Shown here one piece after another: positions 1 to 12,314 of a stretch of 64,000 nt of DNA. The translations under genes were made by a program, and so were the position numbers. Source of the stretch: Astrocystis sublimbata (lineage: Eukaryota; Ascomycota; Sordariomycetes; Xylariales; Xylariaceae); NCBI GenBank assembly GCA_022453515.1, contig JAJNNY010000023.1, positions 372,001 through 436,000 of the forward strand, read 5' to 3'. Position 1 is the stretch's first letter. The number at the start of each line of letters is the position of its first letter. The notes under the pieces are model-generated. The model worked only from the letters and a program-made list of their open reading frames with translations, was not told the origin of the DNA and searched no databases.

Positions 1-64
1 TTTCCGGACCATCGAAACACGTCTAGAAGGGGAACACGAGGGGGTGACCCAGCGTTTTACATAC

Positions 65-851
65 CACACTCCGTGACCGACCGCTTCGTCACCTCACCAT
101 CCTTCTCATACGTAACACTCTCCACCGCCTCATCCCCCTCGCCCCTGTCAATCGCGGTGATCCTCGCCCCCGTGACGATACTCACGCCCTCGTCCTCGGC
201 CAGCTGCGCCATGGCCCGCGTGAACAACTCCGGATGCACCTGGGCCGTATTGTCCGGCTGGCCCAAGTTATCGTAGCGCGTCAGCGAGTCGAGCCAGTCC
301 AGGTCCTCGGGCGCCCCGACCTCGCGCAGCTTCTTGGCGTCCTTCTTGTGGTCTTTGTGCAGGCCTTTCGAAGCACCCGATGAGTTTGCGTATGCTTCAT
401 TACCAGCAGCGCCATCGCTTACACCTGCACCTAAGCCGGGTGGCAGGCGCGCCTTGCAGTTGACCTGGCTCGCCCAGCAGCGGCGGTACCCCCAGCGCTG
501 CGCGCCGCCGTGCTCGCGCGCCAGCTCGTCGTGCAGCCTGAAGCTCAGCGGGACGATGCTCTCTGGGAAAGCCCACAGCGCCAGCAGCCCGCCCGCCTTG
601 CCGCTCGCGCCCCCCGCGATGCCGTCGTGCGCCGGGTTTCTCTTGGCCGCGGTTCCACTCGGGTCCGCGAGGGTGGCGGGGTCCTGGATGCTGTCTGGTG
701 TGCGCCCGCCCGTGCTCGTCGACGACGCCTCGAGGAGGGTGATGCGGTGCGAGTCGCGCGAGTATGACGGGTGGCGCGTGAGGTAGTATGCTGTGCTGCA
801 TCCGATAATACCGCCCCCCACGATGACGATGTCCTTTTTCTGTGTAGCCAT
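65..851 (-). CDS. FAD-dependent oxidoreductase, DAO superfamily, TDA3-like (partial)
   Basis: The N-terminal part of a flavin oxidoreductase runs off the left window edge. The chosen start (ATG at 851-849) gives MATQKKDIVIVGGGIIGCST, a Rossmann FAD-binding motif (GGGIIG). A GGASGKAGGLLALW stretch follows, as in yeast TDA3-like proteins of the D-amino-acid-oxidase superfamily; TDA3 is linked to late endosome-Golgi traffic. An in-frame upstream ATG at 941 would add about 30 residues rich in Arg and Ser, which could be a mitochondrial presequence, so the start is uncertain. The frame stops at 57-59, but a donor (GTATGT) lies at 64, and an acceptor near 23-24 would start the next exon at 22. That intron of 42 nt is short even for a fungus, so this junction is tentative. 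The family is clear; substrate and location are inferred. Confidence 0.75.
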
Positions 852-1410
852 GCTGCGGTAGTGCGCAGCCAAAGTGCAGACTTGGCGCGATGAGATTGTG
901 CGAAACCGTGGATTGACAAGAGCTGCAGAGCGTAGGCGCATGTAGAAAAGGGAGCAGTTGTAGCGGGAATCAACCAGTTCAAATCTTTGGTGCTTTGAGT
1001 TTCCGAAAAGCTGCTTTGAGCTGCGCTTTAGGTTGTTAACAGCGCTGGTGAGCTGGTGCAGGAGGTGTCGACGTCAGGTCTGTTGGTCGTTATGTCTACT
1101 TAGATTGGTGGGGCACAACATCCAAAAAGGAGACGTCATTCGCATGCGCAATCCAGTCCACAAATTGTATTGAAACCCGAACGCATCCAAATTCATCCTC
1201 GAGTGCATGTAGATCCCCAAACTCGCCAAATCAATAGACATGGCACCGCGACAAGAGAGAACTCGAGGGTTTAGGGGTATGTCGTGGTTTCGCTGGTAGG
1301 GCGAGAGACTACCCAACTATCCAAACCCTGTACGTACCTACCTAGGTAGGTATATATGCCCATAACCATGCCCATGCTCGAGGTGCTCATCTTCATACTC
1401 ATAACCATCA
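852..1410. other. Intergenic spacer with a CCTAGG palindromic motif
   Basis: This is the 5' region of the leftward flavin oxidoreductase and the 3' flank of the arginine-rich protein gene. No supported coding sequence was seen. It holds one copy of the dispersed motif TACCTACCTAGGTAGGTA at 1335-1352. Confidence 0.6.
1331..1352. repeat. Dispersed palindromic motif CCTACCTAGGTAGG
   Basis: One of many copies of a short near-palindrome built from CCTA/TAGG units, found only between genes here. Comparable copies lie near 2910-2932, 12431-12446, 13095-13121, 44411-44431 and 51101-51113. No function is known to me; nothing in the sequence ties it to a mobile element. Confidence 0.5.
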
Positions 1411-2712
1411 TCATCCAAATCTTGCCTTTGCAATCTCCCTCAGCATATCCACCGTGTGCGCCTCGCGCTCTCTGTACTCCCGGATACGCTCCTCCCTCTC
1501 CTCCCTCTTGGCGCGCAAGACTTCCTCCCTCCTGATCTCGCGTTCCGACCTCTTGCGTTCCGCCTCCTGCTTGTGCCTCTTGTACTCCTCTATGCCGCCA
1601 CCACCGCTGTCGCCTCCCATGAGCTCCGCATCCGGCATCTCGGTAAGGTCGTTGGAAGACTTGGCGGTCGCGAACGAGGCGTTGGCTTCGCGCACCTCGC
1701 GCCGCTTCTCCAGCCTGCGCGCCTGCGAGCCCGGGTCCGCGCGTGGCGCGAGCTCCGCCTCTCGCTCTTTCTGCAGCGTGCGGTCGGCCTTGCGCTCGCG
1801 GCGGAGCAGCGCGTGTTCTTCGTCGCGGTCGGCCGTTTCGAGCTCGCGGCGCAGGGTTATGTCTGATAGTGTGGGGATGCCGGGGCCGTGCTTGGTCTGT
1901 GACAGCGGCGCTTGTGAACTGCTCGTGACATTGGCCGGATCATTCCCTGGGAGTGTAGGCCCGTAGTCATCCTCGTCTTCATCGTCTTCCCCCGTGGTAC
2001 GTAATTGCAACTCGGCATTCTCTGTTCGGTGGCGCAAACCATGCTGTGCTTCGTCTCGGGATGTATGCGTGGTCTGCATCGGTTCTGGCGAAGAATCACG
2101 CCGGCGCTCGTACGAGGTGGACCGCCTGTTTATCGGCTCTTGCCTTCTCTCGTCTCTTGGCCCAGTGTCTGCTTCCTGACTGTCGAACTGCGCGTCCTCG
2201 AATGTCTCGGGTCGGTACCACCCCTCGGCCAGTTCGCTGTTATTCCACTTGCTGACGAAGCTTTTCCAACGCCCCCGAATCTCCCTGTCGTCGAGTGTGG
2301 CCATGTCGATCTGCTTCTGGACGTCGAGGTAGCGGGCGAAGAGGGGTCGAAAGGCGTCAAAGTCGGCAGACCGCGATAGTGGGCGCGCTTGGCACGGGAG
2401 TTCTGGGGCAGGGGGTTCGCGATGGCGATGGCGATGGCGATGGCGAGCAGGCGATCTGGGACGGCCGCCTTCGTCGTGGCGCGAACGTCGCTCATCTGGG
2501 CGGCGCCTATGGTGGTGGTGTCGCTCATGATCGCGATGGCCTGCATGTTCTGCGCGGCTCGGAGAATGCGATCTTCTCTTATATCTGCGTTGGTCATCGT
2601 CGAGATCGTTGCTGCGTAACCTCATCGGGCGTTCGTCCGCCCCGTCGTGGTGGTCGTATGGCCGCTTGCGCGGGGAGGAGGAAGGGGGGCCTCGGCGAGT
2701 AGCGTCGCTCAT
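1411..2712 (-). CDS. Arg/Ser/Asp-rich nuclear protein (fungal 'HEL117'/GPALPP-like)
   Basis: An intronless gene of 433 residues. The N-terminal third is basic and full of Arg, His and Ser (RHRHRHRHR near residue 90), typical of proteins tied to RNA processing. A folded-looking block at about 120-170 contains GRWKSFVSKWNNSELAEGWY. An acidic segment with YGPTLPG and a PTLSDITLRRE motif (about 250-290) is followed by a charged coiled coil that runs to the end. This layout resembles fungal proteins often labelled RNA helicase HEL117, although no helicase motifs are present, and resembles the GPALPP/DUF3752 group. A nuclear role in RNA metabolism is inferred from composition only. The start ATG at 2712 is the first in frame. 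Confidence 0.65.
   Translation of the reverse strand: MSDATRRGPPSSSPRKRPYDHHDGADERPMRLRSNDLDDDQRRYKRRSHSPSRAEHAGHRDHERHHHHRRRPDERRSRHDEGGRPRSPARHRHRHRHREPPAPELPCQARPLSRSADFDAFRPLFARYLDVQKQIDMATLDDREIRGRWKSFVSKWNNSELAEGWYRPETFEDAQFDSQEADTGPRDERRQEPINRRSTSYERRRDSSPEPMQTTHTSRDEAQHGLRHRTENAELQLRTTGEDDEDEDDYGPTLPGNDPANVTSSSQAPLSQTKHGPGIPTLSDITLRRELETADRDEEHALLRRERKADRTLQKEREAELAPRADPGSQARRLEKRREVREANASFATAKSSNDLTEMPDAELMGGDSGGGGIEEYKRHKQEAERKRSEREIRREEVLRAKREEREERIREYREREAHTVDMLREIAKARFG
2419..2447. repeat. GATGGC hexanucleotide microsatellite within coding sequence
   Basis: Four tandem GATGGC units. On the minus strand they encode the alternating Arg-His run of the arginine-rich nuclear protein, so copy-number change keeps the frame. 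Confidence 0.8.
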
Positions 2713-4278
2713 GGTGTTTGTTGTTTATGGTTGTTGTGCATTGATATCGTATTTATTTCTAGTCCGCGCGTGCACCATGCAGCATATCATACAGTATATG
2801 TATATAGGTAGTATGTAGTAGTAGTATTGAAAGATAAAACGCACAAGTGTCTCATTGACGAGTCAATAGATTAGGTAGATCCGTACATGTGTAGGTTTGG
2901 TAGCTCGGGTAGGTACCTACTTTAAGGTACCTCCCAAAACCTGGGGCTAGAGGTGCTCAAGGTAGCCTAGGCTCGCTAGGTTAGGGGTTCAAGCTTGAAC
3001 AGGGGAGATAGATACCCACCAGTATAAGTTACCTACTCGCCTACTCGCCTACCACACCTCTGCACCTAAGGTAAAGACCTGGGGGCCTGGCCCGCCTGGG
3101 CCGAACCGTATGCGTGGGCTCGCGTGGGCACTAAGCCATGGAAGCTTCAAGGAGGTTGCTTCCAGGCGCCCGCCGGCCAATCAGCAGGTCCCGGGATCGG
3201 GAACTTGACAATCAACTTGCCCTCGACATCGGGCCTGCCTCGAGGCTCCGATGGCTTGGTACCGGCTAATAAGCTCCAGTCCAGACTGTCTGAGCACCAG
3301 ATGCAGTGTCTGATTGCTGGGAACAAGAGTTACAGCCGTCATTCCTACCGTGACACCACATCGCAGACACAAGGCATCATGCTTGCTTATGTGGGCTGTT
3401 GCTATATCCCCTCTCGCCCATGTAACCTTCCATGGGTTGAGCAACGTCCCGTGCGCCCCTGCATTGGTGGCAATTTGGTGCAGGGTCCCGAGGCAGATGG
3501 AGGTGCAGTGCAGCCAGCACATGAACAGGCCAAATCTCGTCAACACAGACAGCTTGCCAAGGCAGAATTTCCCCTTTCACATTATATTCTCGCGGTGACG
3601 CTCTCTACTCAGAATGACGATTTACCACTCCCCCCTATCTTTAAGATATATTGGGAGCCAAAAGGCAGCTAGCTTGTCCTAATGCGCCCTCGGGCAAGCA
3701 GGTCCAGCCTAGGTAGGTGTTGATAGGCAAGTCCTATGTTGCTGGTAGTGCTGAAAGATAAGGTTGAACTATTTGCCTCTCACAGAAACACCCGGGTGCT
3801 CTTTCAGCTTCTTGCCATCCCGTTCCGGTTGGCAACAAAGAAGTACCTGCCCTTGTGGACGATAGCACCACTGCCGCCAGACAAAAGACAAGTTGAACTT
3901 GGGTATGATATGTGGTATGTGGCATCGAAGCGTAACAGAGTGTGCGCTGTCACCATTTCTGTTGCTGAACCATTTATCAATGCCTTGCCTGAAATCATCA
4001 CAATCCGTTCTACCCTGACATGCAGTCTTTGGGGTATGTACACTGTACAGTGCGTAACAGAACGCTAAGCGTCAGCTGCAGTTATGAACAAATCTCGACA
4101 TCCAATAGACGCCTGTCGTAAATCATGATTTCCTGCCATCAGGGTATCGTGTTCTATCCATATAAACATGCTATACCAGTAAATCAACCAGGACGCCTAT
4201 CCTTCGATGACATGAACCTTCCTCCTTGCGTGCATGCTCGCAGACATTGGCTCATATTCATGTGTCTTGCCGTTCAGC
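2713..4278. other. Intergenic region, no supported gene
   Basis: This contains the promoter side of the arginine-rich protein gene and the 3' side of the copper-fist gene. Open frames exist (for example 3124-3672, plus strand), but they begin at GTG, lack recognisable domains and have no clear splice structure. CCTA/TAGG motif copies occur near 2910-2932 and 3710-3720. Confidence 0.5.
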
Positions 4279-5942
4279 CTATACGCCGTTCAATGGGGGA
4301 GTGACTGGAGTTCTGGGTTGTTGACAGTGGATCATGCAACCGACGCACGCGCATTCATCACCACAAGGACATGACTGCGGGCTCCCGGGACAATAAGACA
4401 CGAACAGGTAATCGCTCATACCCGCTTCACCCGTCTCTGAGGCCGGCGATGGCTCTGCGATGGGGGATGGCAAAATACTAGGTGAAGCCCCGTTGGTCCC
4501 ATTGGAAATCCCGTTGTTGTCGCCGTTGGAAAGGCTTGGTGACGTGGACTGCTCATCTTGCGTTACGGAAAAAACATATTCCTGCATGGTCGAGTTAAAT
4601 GGATGTGTTGCACAGCCTACGCACTGGCAGCCTTCTCCGCAGCCGCATTGGTTAGCCGTATATGAATTCGACATAGCTGCAATTGTGTCGAGTCTAGGAG
4701 GATGCTGCGCCGGGTAAGGGCTCTGTGGTGGCAGAGGCATACTTTGCACTTGGTTATTGAACCGCTCCCACTGAGCATACTCCAATGGCTCGTAGAAAGA
4801 CGATCCATATTGTGCCGGATAGTGATAGATAGGACTTTGCTGGGCTTGCTGCATCATAGGCCTAGTGTTCATACCACCATTATAGTTTATTGCTGACATG
4901 TCCGAGGTTGTCGTAACGGGGTTCCCATATCTGCGCAAACCTACGGGTGGTTTCTGTTCTTCTAATTGCCTGTGCATCTGCGGCATTGCTGCCGAGCCTT
5001 TGCCGCAGCAACTGGTGTTTCCTGCAGGTCCTCCTTTCGCGCAGGACCCTGAATTCGCTGATGTGGGAGTCGGAGTGTGTTGTAATGGGCCTGCGGTGAT
5101 GTTTGAATGATTGGATATCTTGTTGCCTAGGAGACCGTTCGATGATGGATCTGGAACAGCGTTCTCGAAGAATTTATTCAGGGTGGTTTCATCGAGTCTC
5201 TCCAGCATGTTTGGATATTCGAGATGGGGTGCCAAAAATTCCCCGGGGCCAAAGTGTGATTGGAAGTTACTGGGCATAAACCCTGGTGACGGCATTGATC
5301 CGGGACGTACGCCACCGTTTGCCCTAATCGAGAGATTATGGCTAGGCATCACATTGAGGGCACTGGGATCCATCTGATCGAGATGAGAAAAATCGTATGA
5401 CTGTTTACGGGTAGGTGATTTGGGTGTCGTGTGTTTTTGAACTCTAAATGATGAGATTTTGGTAGGCGACGTAGGGGGCAGTTCCGATGCCGAATGCTCC
5501 GTCTTGACAATCGCTTTGGTATTGGTGTTGATCGGCTCCAGTGTTCCACATCCGCATTTCCCATTCCGTGGTATCGCAGCTGTTATATTATTACAATTGC
5601 AAGGCTTTCCTTTCTGGTGGGGACATGAGCTGAGTGGTCGTCCTGGCTTCCGCACAGGGATCATTACGCGCTCCGATTGATGTGTACATTTTGTTGACCT
5701 GTGCCCTCGTATGCATGGTATACTAGGTGGGAGCACAGGAATCGTCAGAAATGCGTTTGACGAAAAGAAGTCAGGGGGGCAAAGAACTGTGACGCAAGAT
5801 TGCGCTAAGTCTAGCGTGGGTAGATATTGTTGAGAGTAGCATTGGAGTATCGACTCGCCCCTGGCCTAACTTTTGTCTCGAGATAACGATGAAGGAAAAT
5901 GAGAACTCACCACGCTACCTTGACACCATCTATGACAGGCAT
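4279..5942 (-). CDS. Copper-fist transcription factor (Mac1/GRISEA/Cuf1 type)
   Basis: A 491-residue copper-responsive regulator. Two exons, 5911-5942 and 4279-5722, are joined across a 188-nt GT-AG intron. The 32-nt first exon supplies MPVIDGVKVAC, and the second continues IPCIRGHRSTKCTH. Joined, they restore the zinc-binding copper fist with Cys11, Cys14, Cys23 and His25, followed by the DNA minor-groove motif KPGRP and a Cys-rich patch (PCNCNN, KCGCG). Near the C-terminus two copper-sensing clusters are visible, CGCGEGCQCVGC (about residue 375) and CPCGDECACVGC (about 465). That pattern is known from Mac1, GRISEA and Cuf1, which activate copper uptake genes when copper is scarce. Role as activator rather than repressor is inferred from these C-terminal clusters. 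The gene is preceded by an unusually long gene-free region. Confidence 0.88.
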
Positions 5943-8900
5943 ATCGAGGGATCACGTTGTACAATGCGGCTAAGTGCAGATGAGGTGAGAGCAACCCTGT
6001 AGCCGGCGCAAAGAAGGGTGATGTGGAGGAGGGGCGAGCGAGGTAATTGCGCCGCGAAACAAGTAGGCAGTGCCTAGGTAGCCGACAGGATCTTCAACTT
6101 CCGAGCTAGAAACGTCTTGTTCCCTCTGGTGAGAAGCACGGGGATCAATGTTTCAGGGAAAAGAGATTGCCCTAAATGTGCCTGCTATCGTGGAGTGGCA
6201 GCAATTGACGCGAAGGCACAAAAGAATGCCGTGCGCAGTACCACAAGTCCTGCCTTATGGCAGTGGGTGACCGAACACGAAGACAGGGCCCAGATAGCCG
6301 GAGATATTGGGCTCTTGACGGAAACATGGAAAGGCTGATGGTCGCAGTCGAAAATGAAGTCCCTGGTGGTTTATCGAACCCAGGTCAGGTGCAAGGGGAT
6401 GAGAATGCCACGGCCTCCTCTCGAAACTTGGTCGTATCTGCGAGCACCAAAAGTAGCACTATGATCTTGTACCCCCAGAACTTGCAGATTTGACGAGTGG
6501 GTTTGATGGTCTGACCAAGGTGAGGGGCTTCCGAGGGGGTATACAAGTCGGTGTATGATCGGTTCCGACTGGGTCGCTCTACCCTCGATTATTTAAACTT
6601 TGACTGCTCCGGGTAGCCCAGTAGCGAGCGGAAGGAAAGCAGAAATTGATAAGAGTAAATCCGGGAAATCAGCTTCACCAGAGGTGGGATCCAAAACAGA
6701 TTGATTTGTCCTGCGCAAGACACCCGATGGCAGCTGGGATTGTGGCAGTAGTGGCGAGGCTATCAACACATGTGGCCGCGACCACGGCTGGGTACACTCG
6801 TAGGAACGAGCGGTAGGACACGAGTGGTCAGAGTCCACAAGGATCCTGAGAAACGGAAGACAAGCCTCGGTCGCAGGCTGCCAAACATGCAGCGAGCAAG
6901 GTCCGATCCGAAGAATAATATATGAGATTTAACCAGGAGGGAAGAGTAAGCGTTAGGGGTGCCGAGAAAGACAAGTGAACGACAGGCAGCAGCGGGGCCG
7001 GCTCGGAGCAGAACCTTTCCCTGTCGAACAGATGATGGACTGGACGATTGTCGAGCGAGCAACTGACGACCAGCCAGGCTCGCCAGGTACGCAGGAACCA
7101 CTACTGCTGTACCGGCCGAGGGCTAGGTTAGACGGTTGGGGCTCTTCAACTTGGTCACTTCAGGTTGGGATCAGCTGATGATATGTTGTTCACTGCGATT
7201 CTGGTTGAGCGGATGCGGGCTGTCTGCCATTCATCCAGTATGCAGTATTCAGTAAGTATTCAGCGTGCCGACACATACAGATGCAGATGCAGATGCGGTG
7301 ACGGTTGCAAAGAGTCGAGCTCGAATATCAACAGGGTGATTGAGACAGGCGACAGGCTCGAGTGGTCGAGCTGGTGACCGCAGACTCTCGAATATACGGT
7401 TTACGACTGTGTAGTTTGTCTGAGGTCGTGCCACAGGTGGAGGAGCCCGACTATTTGAGCAAGTTTTGATTGGCCCAGCGGCCCCAAAGGCTCGCAGTCT
7501 TTTTGCGTGCACAGGCAAAGGATGGATGCTTTAGGTAACGACAGGGGCCTCTGATTGGCGGCCCTAGCAGCGTTAGCCCCCTCTCGCAGACCCGACCCCA
7601 TGTTCATACAGCTATAGCTAACTAACTACATGTACCACTTCGAGGCTTACAAACAGCATCTATGGGATGGTAGGTACCTTTCAAGGAACCTTCGTCCTGC
7701 GCAAGTAGCTCAAAACGTGCGCAGATTGCCATGCACCTTAGGTACATACCTAGGTACCTAGGGTAGAAATCGAATGTAGGTATCTTAAAGGGATCGCCCC
7801 CTGCGCTCGGCTCTAGAGGCGTTCCTCTCCAGAATCTCTGTTCCAGATGTTATTGCACTCACTCCCTGATGCAGATGACCGGCCACTGGCCCAACATGGG
7901 GAGAGCAGGGGAAAAGGGAAACAAATGAGAAAGAGGCGAAAGGATTGTACGTTGTACGTCAAAAGATCGGAGATACTACTACCTAGTGATAGCGTAAACA
8001 TCCTTGAGGCACAGCAACCAACTGGAAGCAAGACAGTTGGCTGTAAGCGCCATCCGTCTCGTTTCGCCCTTCACATTACCTGTCTGCGTACCGTGGGCCA
8101 GAAACAACCCCCCAGCGATCGTCATGTTCGCACGTACGAGTACAACATCAAACTGGCCGCACTAGAGCCATGGGAAAACGTGGGGGTGGCGGCTCTGTTC
8201 GCTCGCCTGCAGTGTTCTTCGCATGTGCTTTGCAGGTCCAAACGGATACGCAACAAGCCATTGCATCGTTGTTCTTGTTCTTGTTCTTGTTGTCGGGCCC
8301 TAGTGAGCCGTTCGCCAAGAGGCCGTCGCTCGGAGGCACCTAGCTTGGGTGTCAGCTCATTACTTAGTACTTATCAAGGATTGATGGGGGTGGTTGACGG
8401 CTTTAGTTAGGTATTTGGTGACAGACAGAGCACATGAACCACAACACAGCAGTAACCTACCTACCTGCCTACCTGGGTCAGTTAAACCCAGCCCACTGAG
8501 GGGAAATCGACAAACACGTGGCTTGCTTACACGAATGAGATGTCTTAATTAGATGAAAGACCGAATCGAGTCCCACGGTCAACAACAACGATAAAAGTAT
8601 TGTGTCATTGTGTCAATAGTACGAAGTACTCCGTAGATTCATCAAGGTTCGTTACACCGGGGGGTCGCGAGTGCAGCTCCGCACGCACCCATAGGCAAGC
8701 TACATCAACCATCCCTCTATTGGTGCTTGGCCAGATGCACAGATTGCCTTTACAGCAGTAGCGTATGCACCAACTTAATCGGCCATTGTGCCTAGTTCAA
8801 GCTAAGTGTAGAGCAACGCCTAAAGGTTGACAGAGGTTTCAAATAACTAACGCAGAGTTGGGTAGTCTAGAGGGATTTGAAGAAGCCACCTGCGATGAGT

Positions 8901-9848
8901 ATATATCAGGAGAACTTCCCCTAACAGTGGGCACCCAAGCATCTACGATAGCATACCTAGCTCGCCTAGTACCCGATGCAACCATGGTATATAACCTCAA
9001 GGCTGGGCGTCGACTGAGGACATGGTCGTAGTCTTCGACACCTCATGTATACTCAATACCGCCATGGTTCTTGACAAGCCTCACAAGGACACCGAGGCAG
9101 ATTTGGGCAGGACCTACTTGGATAAATTTTAATTTTAGACCAGCAACACGGCCGACACAGCTCCTCGCTCAAAGACTTGTTCTATCTAGGTAGTGCGGCT
9201 GGGGCCGCTGTCCGTTCACAGTACCACACAATCGGACGCTAGGCAAACGTCCGGTGGAGCCGGAACCGAGACGCTACAGACTGCTAATCGCCGCTGGGCC
9301 GGCTGGTCAAATTGAAGCTGGCGACTCGGGCAAGCCGGTAGCTCCAGACCTGACAGAAAAGCCAAAACAGAACGATCGTCCATCATTTGCAGATGGCGGT
9401 TTGATCCAGCCCATTCGATGTCGGTCACAGTGCAATTTCCATGCAATGTAAGATCGGGGACACTAGCTGGATGGAAGCCCCCGAGGCAGTGGGGGCAAGG
9501 TATCATCACTCTTGCAGCCATCAGGGTCCTCTCCTGTGGATAATTCGATATGTAACAAAGTATCAGGGATGTTACTTGAAAAAGTGATTGGCTCTTATTT
9601 AGTCGGAATGGTCGCCGGCAATCGAGACTGGCCAGGACGAGCTGTACGTTGGTAGTTTCAGTTCCGGCAGGTTGAAGAGTACACCAATGAAGTGTTAACT
9701 GCATCCTGGACAGCTGGCTGTAAATCATGAGAGTCCTCGGTAGGTAGAAAGAACATAAAGGTTATGTGATCAATGTATGGCTCATGATAGTAGCAAAAGT
9801 CAAAATGGGCCGATTACTAGCCATCGAGATGGAGGGAAAGCTGGGGAA
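5943..9848. other. 3.9-kb gene-free region upstream of the copper-fist gene
   Basis: No coding sequence could be supported over 3.9 kb on either strand; the open frames are short and lack domains. It is the 5' flank of the copper-fist factor and the 3' flank of SR140. Present are a TTGTTC microsatellite near 8268-8290 and CCTAGG-type motifs at 7735-7765. A long regulatory region or an unrecognised non-coding transcript is possible, but nothing shows it directly. Confidence 0.45.
7735..7765. repeat. Cluster of CCTAGGTACC palindromic motifs
   Basis: Three overlapping copies of the dispersed CCTAGGTA unit occur within about 30 bases of the long spacer before the copper-fist gene. Confidence 0.5.
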
Positions 9849-12273
9849 TTATTTGCCCTCGTCTGAAGCGTCCGAGTCGACAAACATGTCCACTGCTCTC
9901 ATGCGTCTTCTCGGTTGCTGTGGTTGTTTTGAAGATGATTTACTATCATTCGCCGGTAACGTAGTCTGGTCGACGGCCTTTGATCCATCTGTGCCGGTAT
10001 CGGCGCTAGGTTCGTGATCCGGTGCTGAAGATTCTTCGTCATCGTCCATGGGCACTCCATCTATATCGCTGTCGAGATCCACGTCCGCGTCCATGTCTTC
10101 GTCTATTGCTTCGCCGTCTAGATCATCAAGGTCGCCAGCGTCCCCATCTTTAGTTTCAGTGCCCGAGTTGGCTGACACGGGCAAGAAGCCTTGGTTATCG
10201 TTCAGTACGGCTGATCCTGCTTCGACCGTCTTCCACCTCCCGCCCTTCTTTGGGCCTTCTGGTACTTCTTCCTTCTTCGCACTCGGCGGATTCTCGAAAG
10301 TTTGGACGAAGAACTGATGGGCATCGTGGGGAAAAGCATCCCAGCCTTCCCAAACACTGAGAATGAGGCTCACGCTACGTTTCCATTTCTCAGCTCGGAG
10401 ACGGCCCCACTTTAGACGTTCGGCGAGTAGACCTAGGTGCTCGAACACTTTGGCCCGTTTGAGCGAGGTCTCGAAGAGCTGACGATAGCGCCAGGCATGC
10501 CTGACGCCGCTTGTGGCAGAAGACGACAGTAGATCGCTTACTACGTAGAGGCCAATCAAGCTGGCGCCACTTGTGTCCTGTGTCTCCGCATTCCTACCCG
10601 CGGCATCTTCCGGTAATGGGGTCGAATCCAACGAACCGTTCCCGGGGTTGTCAACCACTGACCTAGTATGTTCCGGGTTCGCGGATGTCAACGCAAATGG
10701 GTTCACAATATTTGCGACAATTGTTTCGATGACCTCGTCCGCTCCGCGGCTCGAATGCATGATAGCGAAAGTCGTTATGCGGGCAATATCACCTTTCCGT
10801 ATCCTGGCCAACGACGTTGGGAGTCGCGCCAGGAAGTGTGTGAGTTTCGCTTTTTCAATAGGGTTGAGATACGCCTTCCCGTTGTCTGCGTTGTCCGCTG
10901 GCTTTTGTCCTTCGTCTTCGAAGTCTTCATCATCGGATGAATTATATTCCGAATCCGAAATGAATTCGTCCACGCCAGTGGCATATTCGTAAGCGAGCGG
11001 CTTCTCGGGCATTTTCCATGCGTGACTACCTTCGAAGAGCGGCAGATATTTTGCTTGTCGTCCAACATTCTCCTGACCTCCAGTGACGACCTCCCACAGT
11101 CGCCAACGATACCAAACACCCCCTTCGCTCCGTGCATCCCAGATCCAAGCCCACCTTTCTTCTTTTTGTACGTCAGGGCGTGACATGAGCAGTGCCTCGA
11201 ACTCTGGGCCGTGTTCCAAAACAGATTCTACAACTTTATGTATTAATTGAATCTGTTTGATATCGCCGGGCGCTCGAATTGGCACATGCAAGATCGTCCG
11301 CGATATGGGACCACCTCCAATGCCGTAGGAGGACGGCGGGGCGAATCCTCGATGAGGACCCCCTGGCTGATAAGCATCCCCATTATTGGCTTGAGGAACT
11401 GGTCTGGCCCCGAATGCATGTGATGTTGACGTGGATGTAAGACTTGGAACTGCTGCGGAGGAAACGGCAGAGGATAGATGCCTGTGTAGAGAGAGGTAGA
11501 AGCCATAGCCCAGGTAGCTATTCTGCAGTGAGCTGACAGTGGCGTCGATGTCGGCAGCCGGCGTTTCCGTAGATAAAGTGACGATAGCTGCCATAGATTT
11601 TCTTTCCGCCCCTCCAACGTTTGTCGAGGGCTGGATCTTGACATTCTCCACAACCAGATTCGCAGGCATCAGAGCCTTCACGACGGCTGGTGATGTCCCG
11701 GGTGGCAGATTTGCCAACCGCAATGTCGGTCTTGCTACGGCCTTTTCTTCCGCCAGGTCCCGTGCACGCGCATCAGCCTCGTCGTCGCTCGTATCAAACG
11801 CTCGCGTTACACCCTTTGGCCTGGATGCGCTGCCGCCATCGATGCCATCGTCGTGGAAACCTAGCCTGCCTCTTCCTTCTTCGGACCCCTTCTTGTTGAA
11901 CGCCGGCTGGAAGTGTTCGTGTTTCTTCTTGCCAAATGACGTAGGCACGGGGCCGAGGGACCCGGGTCCGCTCTTCAAGCTTGTTGCGCCAAAATGCCTC
12001 CTTCCGATCCCACCTCCAGTGCCAAACTGCGGAGCATTGCCGCCAATACGACCTGGAGGGGCATTGTGTAGATTTCGCCTGCGATCGAGTTCGCCGATAT
12101 CCGCATCGTCGTCATCGTCATTGTCGAAGCTCTTGACAAAGCTTTCAAAGACGGCAGCTGTCTCGGCGGCCTCCCGCTTGCGTTTCGCTTCTGCTTCTGC
12201 CTTTTGTTTCTCGAAAGCAGATTGTTTGGAGGGCTTCTGCAGCTTGGCCTCCAAATTGGGGAAGTCGTCAACT

Positions 12274-12305
<32 letters not shown>

Positions 12306-12314
12306 GGCCGACAT
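9849..12314 (-). CDS. U2 snRNP-associated SURP protein SR140 (U2SURP homologue)
   Basis: An intronless gene of 821 residues. After a poly-Asn run (residues 4-13) and a charged N-terminus with a coiled segment, an RNA-recognition motif starts at about residue 195 (LRLANLPPGTSPAVVKALMP). A SURP module follows at about 355-410 (HKVVESVLEHGPEFEALLMS with ERWAWIWD). A CID-type domain then covers about 480-640 (YLNPIEKAKLTHFLARLPTS). This order, RRM-SURP-CID, identifies SR140, a component of the 17S U2 snRNP that acts in pre-mRNA splicing in the nucleus. The C-terminus is very acidic (Asp/Glu runs at about 730-780) and ends in a basic patch and MFVDSDASDEGK. The start is the ATG just before the Asn run. 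The gene is divergent from the amadoriase-like gene, with about 1.5 kb between them. Confidence 0.88.
12274..12306. repeat. TTG trinucleotide microsatellite coding for poly-Asn
   Basis: About eleven TTG units on the plus strand, read as AAC codons in SR140. Length polymorphism would change the poly-Asn tract without a frameshift. Confidence 0.85.

Noticed and set aside
3124..3672. 182-codon plus-strand frame
   Set aside because: Begins with GTG, no ATG in a good context, no domain, ordinary spacer composition.
7847..8410. 187-codon plus-strand frame in the long spacer
   Set aside because: No domain, no codon-bias signal by eye and poor start context.
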